A DNA stretch of 64,000 nucleotides from Paraburkholderia sp. BCC1886 (GTDB taxonomy: Bacteria > Pseudomonadota > Gammaproteobacteria > Burkholderiales > Burkholderiaceae), in assembly GCF_900996245.1 (NCBI RefSeq), contig NZ_CAAJGK010000107.1:124001-188000 (forward strand), given 5' to 3'. The translations under genes were made by a program, and so were the position numbers. Below are positions 58,276-64,000 of the stretch, piece by piece. Each line of letters opens with the position of its first letter. Position 1 is the first letter of the stretch. Below the pieces are notes generated by a model. It did no database searches. It was not told the DNA's origin and worked only from the letters and a program-made list of their open reading frames with translations.

Positions 58276-59103
58276 TCACTTCATCATGCGACGGCGGAAC
58301 AGCACCGCCGACGCGACGAAGCCAATCAGCACATACGCCGCCAGCACCGCAAGGTGCAAGGCGGGATGATCGAACGGCCGGCCGAGCATGGCCGGCCGGA
58401 TAAGATCGACGGCGTGCGCCAGCGGCAATAGCTGCGTCACCACTCTGGCGGCCGCGGGCAATTGTGCGACGGGGAAGAACACGCCGGAAAGCAGCAGCAT
58501 CGGCGTCAGCACCAGCGTCTGATAAAACATGAAGAAGTCGTAGGACGGCGCCAGCGCGGTGACCACCATCGCGAGGCTGGCGAACGCCAGGCCGGTCAGC
58601 ACGATCACCGGCAATGCCAGCAGCATCGACGGAAAATTCGCGTAACCGAGCGCGCCGGCCACCAGCATGATGGCCGCGCCGGAGAGCACCGATTTGCTGG
58701 CCGCCCAGATCACTTCGCCGAGCACGATGTCGCCCAGACTCAGCGGTGTATGCATGATCGCCTCCCACGTGCGTTGCACGTGCATGCGCGAGAAGCCCGA
58801 ATACATGGCTTCGAAACTCGCCGACATCATCACGCTCGAGGCCACCGTGCCCGCCGCCAGAAAAGCGATGTACGACACGCCGTCGACGTGCCCGACCATC
58901 AAGCCCAACCCGAAGCCAAGACCGAACAGATAGATCATCGGGTCCGCGAGGTTGCCGAACATCGACGCAATGGCGAGCTTGCGCCACACCAGATAGTTGC
59001 GGCGCCAGACCGCGATCCAGTTCACGGCGTTCGCGGGCAGGGCGGCGAAGGTCTCGGACTGTATCGATGGGTCGCTCGGCGGGTCGTGCGGGCGTGCGTT
59101 CAT
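58276..59103 (-). CDS. nodJ: ABC-2 type exporter permease (NodJ-like)
   Basis: A 275-residue permease with six helices: VSYIAFLAAGTVASSVMMSA, LSGAAIMLVAGALGYANFPS, MLLALPVIVLTGLAFASLAM and others. RNYLVWRKLAIASMFGNLAD and LADPMIYLFGLGFGLG are signatures of the NodJ subfamily. With NodI it would export a lipid-linked oligosaccharide; in free-living Burkholderia the substrate is unknown. It follows nodI by 72 bases. Confidence 0.85.
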   Translation of the reverse strand: MNARPHDPPSDPSIQSETFAALPANAVNWIAVWRRNYLVWRKLAIASMFGNLADPMIYLFGLGFGLGLMVGHVDGVSYIAFLAAGTVASSVMMSASFEAMYSGFSRMHVQRTWEAIMHTPLSLGDIVLGEVIWAASKSVLSGAAIMLVAGALGYANFPSMLLALPVIVLTGLAFASLAMVVTALAPSYDFFMFYQTLVLTPMLLLSGVFFPVAQLPAAARVVTQLLPLAHAVDLIRPAMLGRPFDHPALHLAVLAAYVLIGFVASAVLFRRRMMK

Positions 59104-59175
59104 GGCGTGGGTGTTCCCGGCGGATTCGATGGAGATAAAGCGGCGGTGTGCGAGTCGATGTTGGGAGCGATCACG

Positions 59176-60120
59176 TCAGTCCTGCATCTCGCGACCGGTC
59201 AGCCGCAGAAACACGTCTTCCAGATTGGCCGGCCGGTGCAGATAGCGCAGATCGGCGCGCGCCTTGAGACGCGCATGCAGCGCCTGGGTGTCGTTGCCGT
59301 CGCTGTCGTCGCCGATATAGCAGAACAGCGTTTCGCCGCTGATCTCGGTCTGCTGGACGAGCGGCGCCAGTTCGTCGCGCAACGCGAGCGGATCCGGTCC
59401 GAAGATCTCGATGACGTCACAGCCGATCTCGGTCGCGATCAGTTCGCGCGGCGCGCCTTCGGCGATCTTGCGACCTTCTTCGATCACGCATAGACGGTCG
59501 CACAGTCGTTCGGCCTCTTCCATGAAATGCGTGGTCAGCAGGATCGTCTTGCCGCGCGAAAGCAGCGAGCGCAGCCGTTCCCAGATCAGATGCCGTGCCT
59601 GCGGATCGAGGCCGGTGGTCGGCTCGTCCATAATCAGCACGTCGGGATCGTTGACCAGCGCGCGCGCCAGGGTGAGACGCCGCTTCATGCCGCCCGACAG
59701 TTCACTCACGCGTGAGCCGGCCTTGCTCTCGAGGCGCGCGAATTCGAGCAGCGACGGCACCATGTCGCGGCACTCCGCGGCGCTCAGCCCGAAGTAACGG
59801 CCGAACACCAGCAGGTTTTCGCGCACGGTGAAATCGGGATCGAGATTGTCGAACTGCGGCACCACGCCGACGCGTGTCCGCGCGACGCGTGCGCGCTGTG
59901 GAATCGGCTCGCCGCACAGGCGGATACGGCCGGCATCCGGCGCGGCGAGGCCGAGCAGCATGCGCAGCGTGGTGGTTTTGCCCGCGCCGTTTGGGCCGAG
60001 CAGGCCGAAACATTCGCCGGGGGCTACGTGAAACGACAACCCGTCGACGACGGTTTTCTCGCCGTAGCGCTTTTCGACCTGGTGGAATTCAATGGCGGCT
60101 TCGGACGTGGCTTCTTGCAT
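59176..60120 (-). CDS. nodI: ABC exporter ATP-binding protein (NodI-like)
   Basis: A 314-residue ATPase: FGLLGPNGAGKTTTLRML (Walker A), VVPQFDNLDPDFTVRENLLV (Q-loop), LSGGMKRRLTLARAL (signature), VLIMDEPTTGLDPQARHLIW (Walker B) and LLTTHFMEEAERL (H-loop). The long C-terminal part (YIGDDSDGNDTQALHARLKA) is typical of NodI. It precedes nodJ. Non-nodulating Burkholderia carry homologues, so export of another glycolipid is more likely than Nod factor. Confidence 0.87.
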   Translation of the reverse strand: MQEATSEAAIEFHQVEKRYGEKTVVDGLSFHVAPGECFGLLGPNGAGKTTTLRMLLGLAAPDAGRIRLCGEPIPQRARVARTRVGVVPQFDNLDPDFTVRENLLVFGRYFGLSAAECRDMVPSLLEFARLESKAGSRVSELSGGMKRRLTLARALVNDPDVLIMDEPTTGLDPQARHLIWERLRSLLSRGKTILLTTHFMEEAERLCDRLCVIEEGRKIAEGAPRELIATEIGCDVIEIFGPDPLALRDELAPLVQQTEISGETLFCYIGDDSDGNDTQALHARLKARADLRYLHRPANLEDVFLRLTGREMQD

Positions 60121-60280
60121 GAATTGGGCGGGTCTCCGGGAATCCCGTATCGGCGCACGGTAGGGGTGCTTATTCTAGGGTATGAGCCGGGGCCTACCTG
60201 GCGTTTTCCATCCCTTGCAAGCTGAATTGCGGTGCACCATGATTCCTTTACGCCGCGAGCGTCGCGGAAAGGGAGAAACC

Positions 60281-60763
60281 ATGGCGAGCTATCAGAAAAT
60301 ACTCTTGTGTTACGACGGCTCGCGTGAGGGCCGCAAGGCACTGCGCTGCGGCGCCGATCTGGCGTTGGACCTCAAAGCGGAAACGCATCTGCTCTCGGTC
60401 GTCGACATGCGCTCGAGCATTGCGCAAAGCGCGGGCCTGTTGACCGATGTGGCCTGCGGCAGTTTCGAAAAGACGGCGCGCGACATCCTGCAGGAAGGCG
60501 TGAACTGGCTGACCGAGCGCGGCGTCACGGCGGAGGGTCATTTCGCGTTCGGCCATCCGGTTGACGAGATCGCCAATCTGGCCAACCAGTTGCACGTGGA
60601 TCTGGTCGTGGTGGGCCACCGTTGCCGCACCGGCCTGTCCCGATGGTGGATGGGGGCGGGCAACACGCCGCTGCTCGACCGGATCTCGTGCAGCATTCTG
60701 GTGGCGTGTTCGTCGGCTCAGGAGCAGGAACAGGAGCAGCACGAGCAGCCGCGAGCGGCCTGA
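60281..60763 (+). CDS. universal stress protein (UspA family)
   Basis: A 160-residue single Usp domain. SYQKILLCYDGSREGRKALR is the ATP-binding opening and VVVGHRCRTGLSRWWMGAGN is the G-x2-G-x9-G loop with the GH pair. A Gln/Glu-rich tail (SAQEQEQEQHEQPRAA) extends beyond the domain, encoded by CAGGAG-type repeats. ATG 60281 has GGGAG 6 bases upstream. It diverges from nodI. Usp proteins respond to growth arrest and stress; the specific role is unknown. Confidence 0.93.
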   Translation: MASYQKILLCYDGSREGRKALRCGADLALDLKAETHLLSVVDMRSSIAQSAGLLTDVACGSFEKTARDILQEGVNWLTERGVTAEGHFAFGHPVDEIANLANQLHVDLVVVGHRCRTGLSRWWMGAGNTPLLDRISCSILVACSSAQEQEQEQHEQPRAA

Positions 60764-60828
60764 TGGCACGAGCCGCGGCGATATCACACAGGTTGGGTGT
60801 ACAGACCGGCATGGTGCCGGTCTGAGCG

Positions 60829-61488
60829 TTACTCGTTCAGATCGACGGCGGCCAGCTTCCACGAGAACAGACCCTCTCGCTGGAAGATTGCCGAGTAACG
60901 CGCGTTGCCCGCGCCGTGCTGGTAAGTCACGGCGAACTGGTTCAGACCGCGATAACCCGCCGTTGTGTCAGGTGGCTGTGCCGGTGTGGTTTGAGACGCG
61001 GCCGGCGAAGCCGCCGGGTCGGCCGAGCCATTATTCGCCGCGCCGGGCACCGGCGCAGCTTGCGGGTTCGAAGGAGTTTGTGGGTTCGAAGGGACCGGCG
61101 GTCGCTCACCAGGGTTGCCTCGTGGCGGCATGCCGTTGAGGAGTGCCGCCACACCGTCCGGCGTCGCATAAGCATCGACCAGCGGGCCAATTAACGCTAC
61201 GCCGATCATCGCGCCGATAGCGGCCAGCGGATTGCCCTCGCTATGCGCCGTCACCCGACGCGTCAGCAATGCGCCTACCTGCTGTTTCAGGCTCTCCCGT
61301 AACGCCGGAAAATCGACATATTGATCGACGGTTTGCGCGTCGCGCGCGTCCGCCGCGCGTTTGAGCCGGTTCAGTGCGAGATATGGCGACGCATAGGCGA
61401 GACCGAGTGCGACGATTACCACGAGCACGATGAACGCGATGATGAGCGAGCGGGTAGTGCTACGTCCTGTACGGGTTGAAACAACCAT
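60829..61488 (-). CDS. DUF2939 domain-containing protein
   Basis: A 219-residue protein with one N-terminal membrane helix (SLIIAFIVLVVIVALGLAYA). The DUF2939 domain follows: SPYLALNRLKRAADARDAQT, VDQYVDFPALRESLKQQVGA and LIGPLVDAYATPDGVAALLN. A Pro/Asn-rich linker (RPPVPSNPQTPSNPQAAPVP) and a C-terminal beta domain (QFAVTYQHGAGNARYSAIFQ) complete it. ATG 61488 has AGAGAG upstream. Probably periplasmic-facing; function unknown. Confidence 0.85.
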   Translation of the reverse strand: MVVSTRTGRSTTRSLIIAFIVLVVIVALGLAYASPYLALNRLKRAADARDAQTVDQYVDFPALRESLKQQVGALLTRRVTAHSEGNPLAAIGAMIGVALIGPLVDAYATPDGVAALLNGMPPRGNPGERPPVPSNPQTPSNPQAAPVPGAANNGSADPAASPAASQTTPAQPPDTTAGYRGLNQFAVTYQHGAGNARYSAIFQREGLFSWKLAAVDLNE

Positions 61489-61604
61489 TGCGTGGGGCTC
61501 TCTTTTCAAGGTGATCTAACGTGGACAACGGCCATGCCGAAACGATCCCGGCACGATCCCGAAACGATCCCCCGTTGAGAGAGCCAGGCCTTAGCAGCCC
61601 AGCT

Positions 61605-62060
61605 TCACCCCTCGAACACCGCGCCATGCACATTGGCTTCGTCCGCGATGCAGCGGTCGATCATGCGGCACACCGCGTCGACATTGCCCACCATGATGAG
61701 CCGGGACGGACCGTGATACACGCGCACCGGCGCGCGCCGTGCCGGCTCGGCCGTATTTAGTCCGGCGTTCAACGACACCCGGGCAAACGCCGGTAAGGAC
61801 GAAGGCAGCGCGGCAGCCGCGCCAGCACGCGACCCGGAACCCGATACGGGAGCCGAAGGCACCGCCGAACCCCGCCGCGAAAAATCAACCGAAATGTCAG
61901 CCGAAATGTCGGCCGCAAAGTCAGCGGGCGTATCGAACAGCGACAGGTTGTGCGCCGTGGATGCCGCGGAAGCCGCGAGCAATGAGCAGGGCACCAGCTT
62001 GCGCAAATGGCGCAGGCGACCGAACTGGCGGAAAGGCAGCAGGCGGGCAAGGCGTTCCAT
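61605..62060 (-). CDS. hypothetical protein downstream of lexA
   Basis: A 151-residue protein with a low-complexity acidic/Ala stretch (ADFAADISADISVDFSRRGS) and a structured C-terminal part (RAPVRVYHGPSRLIMVGNVD, VCRMIDRCIADEANVHGAVF). The stretch is encoded by imperfect TCAGCCGAAATG repeats near 61.88-61.92 kb. ATG 62060 follows GGAGAG. It starts 68 bases after the lexA stop on the same strand, so it is probably SOS-controlled. Its position recalls sulA in other bacteria, but I see no SulA resemblance. Confidence 0.72.
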   Translation of the reverse strand: MERLARLLPFRQFGRLRHLRKLVPCSLLAASAASTAHNLSLFDTPADFAADISADISVDFSRRGSAVPSAPVSGSGSRAGAAAALPSSLPAFARVSLNAGLNTAEPARRAPVRVYHGPSRLIMVGNVDAVCRMIDRCIADEANVHGAVFEG

Positions 62061-62128
62061 AAATCTCTCCAGGCGATTCAACGTTGGGGCAGCTTCGGAA
62101 ACCACGAGCGGGACCAGGCTCGCAACCG

Positions 62129-62779
62129 TTAGAACTCGCCCGGGCGAATAAGCCCGACGGCGATCCCTTCCAGCGCGAACTCCGCGCTGCCGGTTTCAAC
62201 AAAGATGTTTTCGTAATCAGGGTTCTCGGCAATCAGCTCGAGCCCGTTGGGACGGCGTTTCAGGCGTTTGACCGTCACGTCGTCGCCCAACCGCGCGATG
62301 ATGATCTGGCCGTCTTTCGCTTCGCTTTTCTTTTGCACCGCCAGCAGGTCGCCGTCGAAAATGCCGGCGTCGCGCATGGACAGCCCGCGCACCTTCAACA
62401 GGTAGTCGGGTTTGCTGGAGAACAGCGCCGGGTCACACGCGTAATGCTGGGCAATGTGTTCCTGCGCGAGGATTGGGCTACCCGCAGCCACCCGGCCAAT
62501 GAGCGGCAGCGATAACTGCATGATGCTGGCGTGCGGCAGCGTGAACTGATGCGGGGAGTCTTCCGGCCCGGCCAGCAGGCGGATGCCGCGCGATGCGCCG
62601 GCCGCCAGTTCGATCACGCCCTTGCGCGCCAAAGCCCGCAAATGCTCTTCGGCCGAATTGGCCGAGCTGAAGCCGAGTTCGGCGGCGATCTCCGCGCGGG
62701 TGGGCGGAAAGCCGGTGCGTTCGATAGCCCGGCGGATCAGATCGAAAACCTGCTGCTGTCGTGCGGTGAGTTTGGTCAT
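62129..62779 (-). CDS. lexA: SOS repressor LexA
   Basis: A 216-residue repressor: MTKLTARQQQVFDLIRRAIE and the helix-turn-helix PPTRAEIAAELGFSSANSAE. The self-cleavage site is A99-G100 in GRVAAGSPILA. The catalytic dyad is S134 (VRGLSMRDAGIFDGD) and K171 (VTVKRLKRR). ATG 62779 is the start; two SOS boxes lie just upstream. It represses DNA repair genes until RecA filaments trigger cleavage. Confidence 0.97.
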   Translation of the reverse strand: MTKLTARQQQVFDLIRRAIERTGFPPTRAEIAAELGFSSANSAEEHLRALARKGVIELAAGASRGIRLLAGPEDSPHQFTLPHASIMQLSLPLIGRVAAGSPILAQEHIAQHYACDPALFSSKPDYLLKVRGLSMRDAGIFDGDLLAVQKKSEAKDGQIIIARLGDDVTVKRLKRRPNGLELIAENPDYENIFVETGSAEFALEGIAVGLIRPGEF

Positions 62780-62786
62780 GGCGCCA

Positions 62787-62802
62787 CTGTATGGATGAAC
62801 AG
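62787..62802 (-). promoter_or_regulatory. LexA box 1 (proximal)
   Basis: CTGTATGGATGAACAG fits CTGT-N8-ACAG exactly and starts 8 bases ahead of the lexA start codon. It forms a pair with the box at 62807, giving tight autoregulation. Confidence 0.88.
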
Positions 62803-62806
62803 GTAG

Positions 62807-62822
62807 CTGTATTTTTATACAG
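62807..62822 (-). promoter_or_regulatory. LexA box 2 (distal)
   Basis: CTGTATTTTTATACAG is a perfect CTGT-N8-ACAG palindrome-like SOS box, offset exactly 20 bases from the first box, as at the E. coli lexA promoter. Confidence 0.93.
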
Positions 62823-62974
62823 TATCGGCGGCATTTCAAGCTTTACTTTAAGTTCGCGTCGAAGAGCGACGCTGCAGCGCCCTGTATCGACGTTGGAGCG
62901 GGCTATTACACGTCGTGACACCTTATCTGGCTGCCATTACCACTTTTAGGTATTAAAGCATGAGAAAACATTAT

Positions 62975-63009
62975 TTTTAATGATGAAAGCCCTTCGATAG
63001 ACTGCCTCC
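62975..63009 (+). promoter_or_regulatory. candidate promoter of the sulfate-binding protein gene
   Basis: TTTTAA (62975-62980) and TAGACT (62998-63003) with 17-base spacing in an AT-rich stretch 90 bases before the start. The -10 and start segment TAGACTGCCTCC matches the ssu upstream region in 11 of 12 bases. The poor -35 fits activation by CysB. Confidence 0.5.
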
Positions 63010-63089
63010 CAGTCGGGTTCATGTGTCTGTGACCGCGACGCAAAACAACACCACACGCTATTCAAGACTACGACGCGGAGAAAGTTGGC

Positions 63090-64000
63090 ATGAATCATCA
63101 GGGCAAGAGCTTGACGGGCACGACCAGAAAACTCATCGCAGCGCTCGCCTTCGGCGCCGCTGCGACACTCGGCGTCATGGCACAGGCGCATGCGGCCGAC
63201 ACGACGCTGCTGAACGTTTCCTACGATCCGACGCGCGAGTTGTATCAGGACGTCAATCAGGCGTTCGGCAAGGAATGGAAAGCGAAGACTGGCGAGACGG
63301 TCACGTTCAAGCAGTCGCACGGTGGCTCGGGCGCACAGGCCCGCTCGGTACTGGACGGCCTGCAGGCCGACGTCGTGACGCTGGCGCTGGCCTACGACAT
63401 CGACGCGCTGGCGAGCAAGGGCATCGTCGACAAGGGCTGGCAGAAGCGCTTGCCGGACAATGCGTCGCCGTACACGTCGACGATCGTGTTCCTCGTGCGC
63501 AAGGGTAATCCGAAGCACATCAAGGACTGGGACGATCTGGCCAAGCCGGGGGTGTCGATCGTCACGCCGAATCCGAAGACCTCGGGCGGCGCGCGCTGGA
63601 ACTATCTGGCCGCGTGGGCGTATGCGGAACATCTGCCGGGCGGCAACGCGCAGACGGCCAAAGACTTCGTCAGCAAGGTCTACAAGAATGCGGGCGTGCT
63701 GGATTCGGGCGCGCGCGGCGCGACCACCAGCTTCGTGCAACGCGGTATCGGCGACGTGCTGATCGCGTGGGAAAACGAGGCGTTCCTGTCGCAGAAGGAA
63801 TTCGGCGCAGACAAGTTTGAAATCGTCGTGCCGTCGGTCAGCATTCTGGCCGAACCGCCGGTTGCCGTGGTGGACAAGGTGGTCGACAAGCACGGCACGC
63901 GCAAGCTCGCCGAAGCGTATCTGAACTTCCTGTACAGCGAAGAAGGTCAGGAAATCGCCGCGCGCAACTTCTATCGTCCGCGTTCGAACAAGGTGCCGGC
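63090..64000 (+). CDS. sbp: sulfate/thiosulfate ABC transporter substrate-binding protein (partial, cut by window end)
   Basis: Periplasmic sulfate-binding protein; the first 303 codons are visible. Signal peptide KLIAALAFGAAATLGVMAQA (cleavage after AHA). Mature motifs: TLLNVSYDPTRELYQDVNQA, FKQSHGGSGAQARSVLDGLQ, ADVVTLALAYDIDALASKGI, IVTPNPKTSGGARWNYLAAW and IGDVLIAWENEAF, all typical of Sbp. The frame is open to the window edge. The transporter genes cysT, cysW and cysA usually follow. Confidence 0.95.
   Translation, partial: MNHQGKSLTGTTRKLIAALAFGAAATLGVMAQAHAADTTLLNVSYDPTRELYQDVNQAFGKEWKAKTGETVTFKQSHGGSGAQARSVLDGLQADVVTLALAYDIDALASKGIVDKGWQKRLPDNASPYTSTIVFLVRKGNPKHIKDWDDLAKPGVSIVTPNPKTSGGARWNYLAAWAYAEHLPGGNAQTAKDFVSKVYKNAGVLDSGARGATTSFVQRGIGDVLIAWENEAFLSQKEFGADKFEIVVPSVSILAEPPVAVVDKVVDKHGTRKLAEAYLNFLYSEEGQEIAARNFYRPRSNKVP

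Overview
The window is a chromosomal segment of a high-GC betaproteobacterium. Paraburkholderia or a close Burkholderiaceae relative is the best fit. The evidence is gene order and protein character: rlmB-rpiA; NUDIX-aat-bpt-pyrD; ssuD-ssuC-ssuB-ssuF with a small TOBE protein; lexA with two tandem SOS boxes; and many small Burkholderia-type secreted and lipoproteins. No rRNA operon, complete mobile element or CRISPR array is present. Two tRNA genes are present, initiator Met and His, both on the minus strand.

Layout. 0.1-1.6 kb: housekeeping genes rlmB and rpiA. 1.7-31.7 kb: a large envelope/exopolysaccharide locus. It holds a phosphoglycosyl transferase that starts the lipid-linked glycan, a Wzc-type tyrosine autokinase, a Wzx-type flippase, an O-antigen polymerase/ligase-like membrane protein, seven glycosyltransferases, a secreted beta-propeller-like protein, a two-module alpha/beta hydrolase and a Crp/Fnr regulator. 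It is interrupted at 4.5-5.9 kb by a decayed HigB toxin, an intact HigA antitoxin and an orphan protein of lower GC.

Inside this locus (12.3-18.6 kb, minus strand) is a tight five-gene operon: carrier protein, acyl-CoA-dehydrogenase-like flavoprotein, class II aaRS-like amino acid:[carrier protein] ligase, DUF1839 protein, and a GH2 glycosidase. It diverges from a GNAT gene that is translationally coupled to the polymerase-like gene. This is the most interesting unit in the window. It looks like a route that charges an amino acid onto a carrier protein, possibly oxidises it, and delivers it to an unknown acceptor. The neighbourhood suggests that acceptor could be the surface glycan.

32-40 kb: GntR regulator, Gfo/Idh/MocA oxidoreductase, a short signal peptidase I, cystine uptake genes (tcyJ, tcyL), pyrD, the two N-degron transferases bpt and aat, and a NUDIX hydrolase. 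40-46.7 kb: tRNA-fMet, UPF0303 protein, SMR transporter, a set of small stress-like or unknown proteins, an epimerase divergent from its likely TetR repressor with a visible palindromic operator, and a 3-hydroxyisobutyryl-CoA-hydrolase-like gene. 47-50.4 kb: sulfonate utilisation operon ssuDCBF, with no ssuE or ssuA next to it. 50.5-58.2 kb: small secreted proteins, tRNA-His, dusA, a TPR-sulfotransferase, DUF3820, and an aldo/keto reductase. 58.3-62.8 kb: nodI/nodJ-like ABC exporter, universal stress protein, DUF2939 protein, and lexA followed by an unknown co-oriented gene. 63.1 kb to the end: a sulfate-binding protein gene cut by the window edge.

Protein functions are assigned from recognisable family motifs read by eye. 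No database search was run. Starts were moved inward where a long upstream extension had no ribosome-binding site or a later Met matched the family N-terminus.
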